Shown: positions 15,891-22,938 of the stretch, in pieces | How the letters are laid out: the number at the start of each line of letters is the position of its first letter | Numbering within the stretch: the first letter of the stretch is position 1 | DNA from: Clostridium bowmanii | Lineage (GTDB): Bacteria; Bacillota; Clostridia; Clostridiales; Clostridiaceae | NCBI RefSeq assembly: GCF_018861315.1 | Contig: NZ_JAHLDL010000028.1 | Coordinates: forward strand, 1 to 64,000 | Length of the DNA stretch: 64,000 bases | Direction: 5' to 3' | Program-made: the position numbers and the translations under genes | The notes under the pieces: model-generated | What the model saw: only the letters and a program-made list of their open reading frames with translations | Database searches by the model: none | Told to the model about the DNA's origin: nothing

Positions 15891-16955
15891 TTAAAATAGT
15901 GGTGCTTTAGGAGTGGGCTTCACATCTTCATATATATATTTATGAACTTGCTCTGTAGTAGCCCCCATATCCGCAACCAAATACCACACACCATCCATCA
16001 TTTTCCCTTTGCAGTAGCCATCTAATGGAAATCTTTCCTGATCTAAGGTGGCTATATTAGATGTAAGTACTTTTGTACCAAGTTTTATTATATCCATACT
16101 CTTCATGCTCGTCTCAGTATAAGGTAGAACCTTAGACACAACGGATGCAAATTCTGATATTCCCAAGGATTGAATTTTTGTAAGCATTGCCGCTAATACA
16201 GTTCTTTGCCTCTCAGTTCTAACAAAATCCCCACCAGCAGTATATCGTATGCGTGAATATGCCACAGCTTGAAGGCCATTTAAATTTTGCAGTCCAGGTT
16301 TTGTAACTTGTGATATTGATTTTTTTTCAATGTTAGCTACTTCAGTCATATAGTCTGTTATAAAACTAATTTCATTTTGCTTTACATCTATAGTTACACC
16401 ACCCATGGCATCTATTATCTTTTCTAAGTTAAAAAAATCAACGGTTACATAGTCTCTAATGTCCAGATTGAAATTTTCATTAAGAGTCCTTATGGCAAGT
16501 TGTGGGCCACCATAAGCATAAGCATGATTAATCTTTGTATCACCATGATTTTTTATGTCTACATAGGTGTCTCTCATAATAGAAGACATTTTTACTTTCT
16601 TGTGAACTTCATCTACGGAAAGTATCATAATAGAGTCTGATCGGCTTGGTTCATTTGGAGTTCTTCTATCTACACCGAAGAAGGCAATATTTATTATTTT
16701 GTTGCTCTCTACTACTTTTATCGGAACTTCTTCTTTTAAAGGAAGTTCCGATTTAATAGGTACCTCTTCCTTCAGAATTACATTTGGCTTAATACCTAAA
16801 TCCTCATCTGTTTTTAATATTGTTGTAGTGTTTATTTTGCTTAGTTTATAGAAGGTGTAAGTGAAGGTACCTCCAACGACTAATGCAATAATAACAAATA
16901 CACCTAAAATGAGCTTTATCCAGGATTTTGTTTTGTTTTTGGTTTTATCTTTCAT
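15891..16955 (-). CDS. LytR-CpsA-Psr (LCP) family wall-polymer ligase, copy 1
   Basis: LCP enzymes move an undecaprenyl-linked polymer onto peptidoglycan at the outer membrane face. Here a short Lys-rich cytoplasmic tail and one TM helix (LILGVFVIIALVVGGTFTY) precede the extracellular LCP domain. Signature pieces are FFGVDRR, RSDSIMILSVD, MSSIMRDTYVDI, KINHAYAYGG, DFFNLEKIIDAMGG and AYSRIRYTAGGDFVRTERQR, including the Arg and Asp residues that bind pyrophosphate-lipid. I chose the ATG at 16955; a GTG at 16973 is possible. Neither has a good ribosome site, but a short upstream frame overlaps the start. A close paralogue lies at 39048. Confidence 0.9.
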   Translation of the reverse strand: MKDKTKNKTKSWIKLILGVFVIIALVVGGTFTYTFYKLSKINTTTILKTDEDLGIKPNVILKEEVPIKSELPLKEEVPIKVVESNKIINIAFFGVDRRTPNEPSRSDSIMILSVDEVHKKVKMSSIMRDTYVDIKNHGDTKINHAYAYGGPQLAIRTLNENFNLDIRDYVTVDFFNLEKIIDAMGGVTIDVKQNEISFITDYMTEVANIEKKSISQVTKPGLQNLNGLQAVAYSRIRYTAGGDFVRTERQRTVLAAMLTKIQSLGISEFASVVSKVLPYTETSMKSMDIIKLGTKVLTSNIATLDQERFPLDGYCKGKMMDGVWYLVADMGATTEQVHKYIYEDVKPTPKAPLF

Positions 16956-17013
16956 GGTGAGTAGTATAATCACTGATACAAGTGATTAATTTCTTTTTTA
17001 TATAATATTTCAT
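16945..17013 (-). CDS. Possible 22-residue leader peptide coupled to LCP
   Basis: Reads MKYYIKKKLITCISDYTTHH then ER. The ATG has a GGAG ribosome site eight bases upstream, unlike the LCP gene. Its TAA stop lies just inside the LCP reading frame, so ribosomes finishing here could restart on the LCP ATG at 16955. No homology is recognised. Confidence 0.3.
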   Translation of the reverse strand: MKYYIKKKLITCISDYTTHHER

Positions 17014-17054
17014 TTTTATCACTCCATTTAATATATAGTATATTTATTTAGCTA

Positions 17055-18473
17055 CTAAATGTTTACAGAATCACTCTTTTCCTTATTATTTCGTTTTTTT
17101 CTTCCACCCTTATTATTTAATGTACTCTTCCTTTCCTTACCATTGGAATAATAATCATATCCATAGCCTATAAATGACTTTTTATCTACCTTATTTAATA
17201 CAATCCCAATTATCATCGCATTAATGTTTAATAATAGTTGCTTTGATTTTTTACAGTTTTCTATAGTCGTTTCCTCGGCACTTATTACTAGTATTACTCC
17301 AACTTTTTCAGTAACTAAGGTAAGAGCATCTGTAAAAGTAATTATTGGAGGAGTATCTATCATTACATAATCATACTTTTTTTCCATATCTTCAATGAAT
17401 ACCTTCATTTTTTGAGATGCTAATAGCTCTGATGGGCTGTAATTAGCTTTTCCAGCAGTAATCACATCAAAGTTTTCCTCAATTTTTATCAAAACTTCCT
17501 CCACTTTTCTTCCCTCTAGAACTACATCCACTAAACCTAATTCATTGTTAGTAATATTGAGTTGTCTATGTACACAAGGTTTCCTTAGATCACAATCAAC
17601 AAGTAAAATACTTTTTCCAGTCTTTGCTATGACTGAAGCAATATTTGTAGAAATTGAAGTCTTCCCCTCTTTAGGTCCTGAACTACAAATTACTATGGTC
17701 TTTACTCGTCTGTTCTCCATGGAAAACAATAAATTCGTTCTCATGGACTTAAAAGCTTCTGTAGCTAGAGACTTTGGATCTTTTTCTACAATAAGATTCT
17801 CCATTTTATTTTGTTTTGGAATTAATCCTATTGTAGGTAGATCTAAATATCGTTGTATATCATCCTCATTTTTAATCGTGTTATTTAAATAATTAATTAA
17901 TAAAACTAATCCAAATGACAACATTATGCCTATAATAAATCCTATAGCAATGTTAAACTTTTTTTTAGGTGCTATCTCAAACTCAGGAACTAGAGCCTTG
18001 TCCATTATTTTTGCACTTCCTGAGGGTAAAAGTTTTTGTGATTCTTGAATAAATGCCTGTGATAAAGCATCCGCACCTTCTGCAGCTGTTTCGGGAGTCC
18101 CACTTTTATAAGATATCTCTATTATTTGTGTACCTATTTTTGGTGTAATACTCAGGTTCAACATAAAATCTTTAACAGCTATGTCTAATTTTAGATTTTC
18201 AATAGCATTTTCAGCTACTATTCTAGATTTACCAATTTCACTGTAGGTTTTTATTAAATCCTGATACATAAGTACTTCACTTTGAGTAATTTTATCCGCA
18301 TTATCCTTTCCAACAATGACAGTAGAATTAGCTTCATATACGGGCTTCATTACATAAAAGCTTAATAATCCAGCTATAATCATTGGACAAATTATTATAA
18401 ATAATAGAAGAAAGATTCTCTTCCTAATTATATTTAAATAATCTTTAAAATCTATGTCCTCTTCTTCTCTCAT
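17055..18473 (-). CDS. Fused Wzz-type co-polymerase and bacterial tyrosine kinase
   Basis: 472 residues combining a chain-length regulator with a cytoplasmic BY-kinase. TM helix 1 is at ~20-42, an extracellular Wzz region follows, then a proline-containing second TM helix (~172-195). The kinase has Walker A GPKEGKTS (Lys271), Walker A' LLVDCDLRKP and Walker B YDYVMIDTPP. The C-terminal tail has the Tyr cluster GYGYDYYSNG for autophosphorylation, followed by a Lys/Arg/Asn-rich end. Phosphorylation cycles control polysaccharide length and export. Most Firmicutes split these two parts, as at 57.8-59.1 kb; here they are fused. It has its own consensus promoter. Confidence 0.92.
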   Translation of the reverse strand: MREEEDIDFKDYLNIIRKRIFLLLFIIICPMIIAGLLSFYVMKPVYEANSTVIVGKDNADKITQSEVLMYQDLIKTYSEIGKSRIVAENAIENLKLDIAVKDFMLNLSITPKIGTQIIEISYKSGTPETAAEGADALSQAFIQESQKLLPSGSAKIMDKALVPEFEIAPKKKFNIAIGFIIGIMLSFGLVLLINYLNNTIKNEDDIQRYLDLPTIGLIPKQNKMENLIVEKDPKSLATEAFKSMRTNLLFSMENRRVKTIVICSSGPKEGKTSISTNIASVIAKTGKSILLVDCDLRKPCVHRQLNITNNELGLVDVVLEGRKVEEVLIKIEENFDVITAGKANYSPSELLASQKMKVFIEDMEKKYDYVMIDTPPIITFTDALTLVTEKVGVILVISAEETTIENCKKSKQLLLNINAMIIGIVLNKVDKKSFIGYGYDYYSNGKERKSTLNNKGGRKKRNNKEKSDSVNI

Positions 18474-18490
18474 GATATTCCTCCATTAAT

Positions 18491-18526
18491 GTTACTGTTC
18501 TTGTTACTGTTCTTGTTATTGTTTTA
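18491..18526. repeat. 12-bp tandem repeat in the Wzz-kinase leader
   Basis: Two exact copies of GTTACTGTTCTT and a third diverged copy (GTTATTGTTTTA), between the promoter and ribosome site of the Wzz-kinase gene. Confidence 0.7.
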
Positions 18527-18535
18527 CATATATGT

Positions 18536-18564
18536 ATTATATTATTATAGTCATTTTTTGTCAA
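18536..18564 (-). promoter_or_regulatory. Consensus sigma-A promoter of Wzz-kinase gene
   Basis: On the minus strand TTGACA (18559-18564), 17 bases, TATAAT (18536-18541): a perfect match to consensus. Transcription should start near 18529, giving a leader of about 55 bases that contains the 12-bp repeats. Confidence 0.8.
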
Positions 18565-18650
18565 GTATAGTTTTATTATGAATTTTTATACATAGTCTAT
18601 AATTGTATTCCATAATAAATAGATATTTTATAATATTAAAAATTCACTAA

Positions 18651-18717
18651 AAGGCAATGCTCAAAAGTAATAAGCTAATATTTTTACATTGCTTTAGTAC
18701 CTTTTGATAACTGCCTT
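18651..18717 (-). terminator. Imperfect hairpin after the glycosidase-like gene
   Basis: Arms 18651-18667 and 18701-18717 pair at AAGGCA/TGCCTT and CAAAAG/CTTTTG with an unpaired middle. It lies about 60 bases past the stop of the upstream minus-strand gene and is the only terminator candidate there. The T tract is weak. Confidence 0.4.
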
Positions 18718-18778
18718 CCCCATGTTAAAAATGAGACTCTTTAATTAATGGAGTTAAAATATGCACACTTTATTATCT

Positions 18779-20356
18779 CTACCTCTTAGGTCTATCGTCA
18801 CTTACAGTCACAACAATTAAAATGATTGATAATAAAATAATGCAAGCTAAAACAAATTTAAATATACCATTAATATTATTAAATACTGATAACCCTGTAT
18901 GTGAATCATTAATGCTACTATATATCACTAATGACTTGGGCGGTATTATATCTGTGAGGTTGTTCAGTACTTTATTAAATACCTTATCATGACTTATAAT
19001 TTCTGCTTTTACATCTGCCTGTATTAATTTAGGATCATATAAATAACGATATAGCCTTTTATTAATATCTACAGATAAGTTCACACTTATATTCTTCTCT
19101 GAATTACTACCATTAACAACAAGAAAACTCCAATTACCATCTAGTTGCTTGCTAGCAGAAATATACACATCGCTACTACCTGTGGTTTCATAAACTTTTG
19201 TACCAATTCCTCCCATGAACTTACTTATCATACTAAAAGCATAAAAACTTGGCCTAGGCTCAATACTCTTGGGCAGCCAATAACAAGTTCCCCATTCATG
19301 TATACCATTATAAAATGAATCTTCATTGCTCATCTTATCAAGCGGATATGGATACCCTTGATCAAATAATAACCATAACATTGATGTAGCACATCCAGCA
19401 TTCATAAACCCAGCTACTGCCTGACCAATATAATTCCCATATAGTGGTGATGCTCTTAAACTTTCATCCGTATCCCCATATTCATCAAACCACATTGGTT
19501 TATTTATAAGTTTAGCATAGTCAACCATTTTCTTAGCTTCATGATAGCAAGCATTATAATCCTTTAAATTATAATTATGCCCACTTAAAATATCTATTTC
19601 ATTACTACAATCCATCGCTGCCTCTTGAAAATTTTCACCTCCATTACCATTATTAGGCCCAACTATTTTCACGAGATTTCTTCTATTATCCTCAACTAAT
19701 TTCGTATGTACATTTTCAATAATCTTCTTGTGCCAATCCCATAGAGATATGAATTCAGAAGGTTTTCCTACATCCAAATAGTCCTGAGACCCTTCAGTGA
19801 GGAGAATAACATATTTTATATTTGTAAATCCCCTAACATTTATCAGTTGATTCAATGATTCACTTACCCACTCAGAAAATCTAGGCAAGTATGTTTCCCA
19901 CTGGCCACTTTGTCCTCCCCACCAAACATCAGCATTATTCCCACTAGACCACCAAGGATTAATTGCAATATCTATATTTCTATCTTTCATTTCTTGGCAC
20001 CAAGCATAAAATGCCTTCATCTTAATTGAATTCCAGTCGAAAGTGTTCATTAGATCATCTCCACAAGCAAAATCAGGTCTATACCAAGTTCTCGCTATAT
20101 GTAAATTCATATTTTGTACTCTATTAAATTCTATTTTTCTATAATTGTCATTCATACCTTTACTCTCTTCCTCTGGCATATATGCAAATCCATGATAAAC
20201 TGCATTTACACCAAGAAAATTATCTTGTATAACATTAGTGTTATTAACTGATAGTACTGATGTTGCTTGTACTTGATTTGGTATTATAAATAATGTAGTA
20301 ATGATAAGAATTAATATAATCAGACAATTAATCCATAACCTATCTAGATTCAACAT
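18779..20356 (-). CDS. Secreted, membrane-anchored glycoside-hydrolase-like protein
   Basis: 525 residues: signal peptide (~1-31, ending NQVQA), a large extracellular TIM-barrel-like domain, a C-terminal beta domain (~390-480) and a final TM helix (~498-517) with a DDRPKR tail. In clan GH-A fashion, Glu188 in VILLTEGS is a plausible acid/base and Glu292 in MWFDEYGD a plausible nucleophile, as in GH5/GH39 enzymes. Barrel-strand motifs include ARTWYRPD, INPWWSSG and GPNNGNGG. I cannot name the substrate. Context suggests trimming or release of the cell's own exopolysaccharide. No ideal ribosome site is seen for the ATG; AAGGG is one base away. Confidence 0.7.
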   Translation of the reverse strand: MLNLDRLWINCLIILILIITTLFIIPNQVQATSVLSVNNTNVIQDNFLGVNAVYHGFAYMPEEESKGMNDNYRKIEFNRVQNMNLHIARTWYRPDFACGDDLMNTFDWNSIKMKAFYAWCQEMKDRNIDIAINPWWSSGNNADVWWGGQSGQWETYLPRFSEWVSESLNQLINVRGFTNIKYVILLTEGSQDYLDVGKPSEFISLWDWHKKIIENVHTKLVEDNRRNLVKIVGPNNGNGGENFQEAAMDCSNEIDILSGHNYNLKDYNACYHEAKKMVDYAKLINKPMWFDEYGDTDESLRASPLYGNYIGQAVAGFMNAGCATSMLWLLFDQGYPYPLDKMSNEDSFYNGIHEWGTCYWLPKSIEPRPSFYAFSMISKFMGGIGTKVYETTGSSDVYISASKQLDGNWSFLVVNGSNSEKNISVNLSVDINKRLYRYLYDPKLIQADVKAEIISHDKVFNKVLNNLTDIIPPKSLVIYSSINDSHTGLSVFNNINGIFKFVLACIILLSIILIVVTVSDDRPKR

Positions 20357-20489
20357 ACCCTTATATACTTTAAAAACTTCTTTTATAATACATTCACCCC
20401 AATTCTCCTTATCTATCTTATATAAAATAAACCAATGTTGTATAATTTTATTCCTTAAATTTCTTAATTATTACTAATCTAAATAATGT

Positions 20490-20520
20490 ATAGAAAGAGA
20501 GCCTTTCACTCTCTTTCTAT
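20490..20520. terminator. Hairpin after the tailspike-like gene
   Basis: ATAGAAAGAGAG / CTCTCTTTCTAT stem with a 7-base loop, 17 bases past the stop of the minus-strand gene at 20538. The better T-rich flank is on the plus-strand side, so termination on the minus strand is uncertain. Confidence 0.55.
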
Positions 20521-20537
20521 TTTTCTAATATACTTTT

Positions 20538-22721
20538 CTAAGCTTGAATCAATCCAAATCCTTTCCAAACACCTGGTGTACCTGCCGTAATACACACCCA
20601 TCCAATATAACCACTAGCTTTAGGGCTACTATTATATACTAAAGACCCTATTGCCCAAGTACCTGTTGTTGGAATTGCAGCTTTAGCAATAATTGTTACC
20701 CCACCCATACTTACAGGACTATTTATATTTGCAGCATTAACTATTGAATTATCTTTTAATAATAATCCTCCCAAAACAGCGCCACCACTTACAGGAAGAT
20801 TCATTGGAGACTCTTGCCATAATTCAGTCGCAGGGTCATATCTATCAATTCGGAAACTTTTATCTAAACCATTTTGTCCATATGCCCAATTTTTTAAACT
20901 GTCTCTATGAATTTCTATCATTGCATCTTCCATTCCATTTAATTGTTGTGCTATGGTACCACCTATTTTTAGGTATTCTATTGGGATTCCATTAACAACT
21001 TTTAAGTTTACATATACACTCTCATCATGATCATCTTTCACATCAATCTGTTGTTTAGAACAAATTATATTAATTATACAATCAGTACAATAATTTAAAT
21101 GTACTCCAATATTTTGTGTTTTATAATTACCACTATCATCTTGCCTAAAGTCTGTGCACATACAGCCGTTTAATAATACATTTGAACAAACATTTATATC
21201 AAACCCATTTTTAGTAAGATCTGATGTGGTTTGTTGATTTAGGGAAGTAATTCCATTACAATCTGCTACGCAGCCTTGTAAGGTCATATCCCTGCAAATT
21301 TCCAAATACCAACCATGTCCAAAACTTTCTTGTGCCTCACAATCTGTGAACGTGTTTCTTTCTCCATTATATATAAGCCATCCTGCTGCATCATGAGACG
21401 AACGGTCTTTTGTATTACATTGAAATGTTTTACAACTCACCCATCGGTTGGAACTCCCATTTTCATAAAATCCTGCAAGTCCATTTCTCCAGCTTGTTAT
21501 ACAAACCATATTATTATCTGAACCATCATGATAAAATCCGAACCCCCCACAATAATCTATAGTAACATTTATATATCTCCCCTCTCTATGCTGACCTCCA
21601 TATACTCTAAATCCATCTTCTGGTGCTTCCGTAATATGAATGTTTTTGAGAAATAAATGGCTATCATCACCATAAATTAACCTAGCAAAATAAACTGCAT
21701 GTCCTTTTGTGTTATTGGTTTTATTCCCATCTATCTTTAGTGATTCTAATCCACACCAACCCGTATATTCATCAAACACTTTTATAAAATTAGCATTAGT
21801 GTTGCTTTTCATTTCAATCACAGAAGATTCTCCATCACCCAAAAGTCTAACTCTTTCTTTAAGAACTATAGATGACGCAATATAGGTATTTGAATAAAAA
21901 TATACAGTACCCCCACCATCCACAAACGCAGCATTAATTGCATTTTGTATTGATAGTGTATCATCTGTAACACCATCACCTTTTGCTCCATAGTCTCGTA
22001 CATCATAAATTGACTTTTTCGCTTTATCTGCAAGTAACAAATTAACTTTAGAGCTTGAATAAACTGTAGTTGTAGATGGAGTATCATCATTAATTGAAAC
22101 TCCACCATGACTATCTACATAAGTTTTAACAGCCTTTTGACTTGGTATTAATAGATTACTATTTGAGAGTAATTTACCATCAACACTAACCGATACTCCT
22201 GAGTCCCTTTGTCCTCCAATATTATTTGAAAAGGTCACAATGTTATTAATTGTAGTGGTAGCTATCTTATCAACCTTTCTACTATCTGATGGGTGTATAT
22301 GATCTGCTCTTGGAACATTACTCGAAGTACCAACAGCAACGCTTCCATTAGTTTTTGTATTTGCAGTATTGGTTTCATAACTTTTGTTAAATGCTGTGTT
22401 TTTTGTGGTTATCAAAGGCTCCTTGCCACTAAGCGAATTCGCTGTTGCAGTGCTAATAGGTTTGCTTGCATCACTGGTATTATTCACATTACCTAATGAA
22501 ACTTGCGCGGCAGTTAATCCTATTAATTGACTTCCATTTATTGATGGAAGCTTGCCAGTACTGTCTTGTTTTACAATTTTATTTGCACCAACACCGGAAT
22601 TTAAAGTTAGAACTGGTGTTGTCGTAGGTGTTACTATAGTAATATCACTATTTGCTGAAGTTACACTCGTTACTGTTCCGGCTGCATCTGTAGCAACTAG
22701 TAAATCTAATTTATTATCCAT
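20538..22721 (-). CDS. Phage tail-fibre/tailspike-like beta-helix protein
   Basis: 727 residues without a signal peptide. The first ~235 residues look like a phage tail-fibre stem: low-complexity Thr/Ser/Asn repeats, INGSQLIGLTAAQVSLGNVN, and the PRADHIHPSD motif common in tail fibres. A pectate-lyase-3 type right-handed beta-helix starts at IYDVRDYGAKGDGVTDDTLS and runs to ~570. A C-terminal domain (~600-727) could be a trimerisation or capsule-binding tip. Tailspikes of this type bind or cleave capsules. No other phage structural gene is nearby, so this is a domesticated or transferred gene in an EPS locus. GGAG precedes the ATG. Route to the surface is unclear. Confidence 0.72.
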   Translation of the reverse strand: MDNKLDLLVATDAAGTVTSVTSANSDITIVTPTTTPVLTLNSGVGANKIVKQDSTGKLPSINGSQLIGLTAAQVSLGNVNNTSDASKPISTATANSLSGKEPLITTKNTAFNKSYETNTANTKTNGSVAVGTSSNVPRADHIHPSDSRKVDKIATTTINNIVTFSNNIGGQRDSGVSVSVDGKLLSNSNLLIPSQKAVKTYVDSHGGVSINDDTPSTTTVYSSSKVNLLLADKAKKSIYDVRDYGAKGDGVTDDTLSIQNAINAAFVDGGGTVYFYSNTYIASSIVLKERVRLLGDGESSVIEMKSNTNANFIKVFDEYTGWCGLESLKIDGNKTNNTKGHAVYFARLIYGDDSHLFLKNIHITEAPEDGFRVYGGQHREGRYINVTIDYCGGFGFYHDGSDNNMVCITSWRNGLAGFYENGSSNRWVSCKTFQCNTKDRSSHDAAGWLIYNGERNTFTDCEAQESFGHGWYLEICRDMTLQGCVADCNGITSLNQQTTSDLTKNGFDINVCSNVLLNGCMCTDFRQDDSGNYKTQNIGVHLNYCTDCIINIICSKQQIDVKDDHDESVYVNLKVVNGIPIEYLKIGGTIAQQLNGMEDAMIEIHRDSLKNWAYGQNGLDKSFRIDRYDPATELWQESPMNLPVSGGAVLGGLLLKDNSIVNAANINSPVSMGGVTIIAKAAIPTTGTWAIGSLVYNSSPKASGYIGWVCITAGTPGVWKGFGLIQA

Positions 22722-22938
22722 TCTATCATCTCCTAAATTTATACATATATATACATAAGACTAACCCCTGTGTTTAGTAAAAGCAAATTTTCTTTAGCTT
22801 TATAATCATTATATTAAAGTTAATAATTCATGTGATTTCTATCTTGATATAATATAAAAATATTTATCTCCTTAATTGTAAGTTTATTGCTTAAGTGATA
22901 AAATAAGTAATATAAAGGTATTAACAAGGAGGTTATTA

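Noticed and set aside
18491-18526. Possible CRISPR-like array
   Set aside because: The 12-base repeats are contiguous with no spacers, and no cas genes are present. No CRISPR was seen elsewhere in the window.
22293-22758. Plus-strand frames within the tailspike-like gene
   Set aside because: They are antisense to a well-supported coding sequence and lack ribosome sites and recognisable domains.
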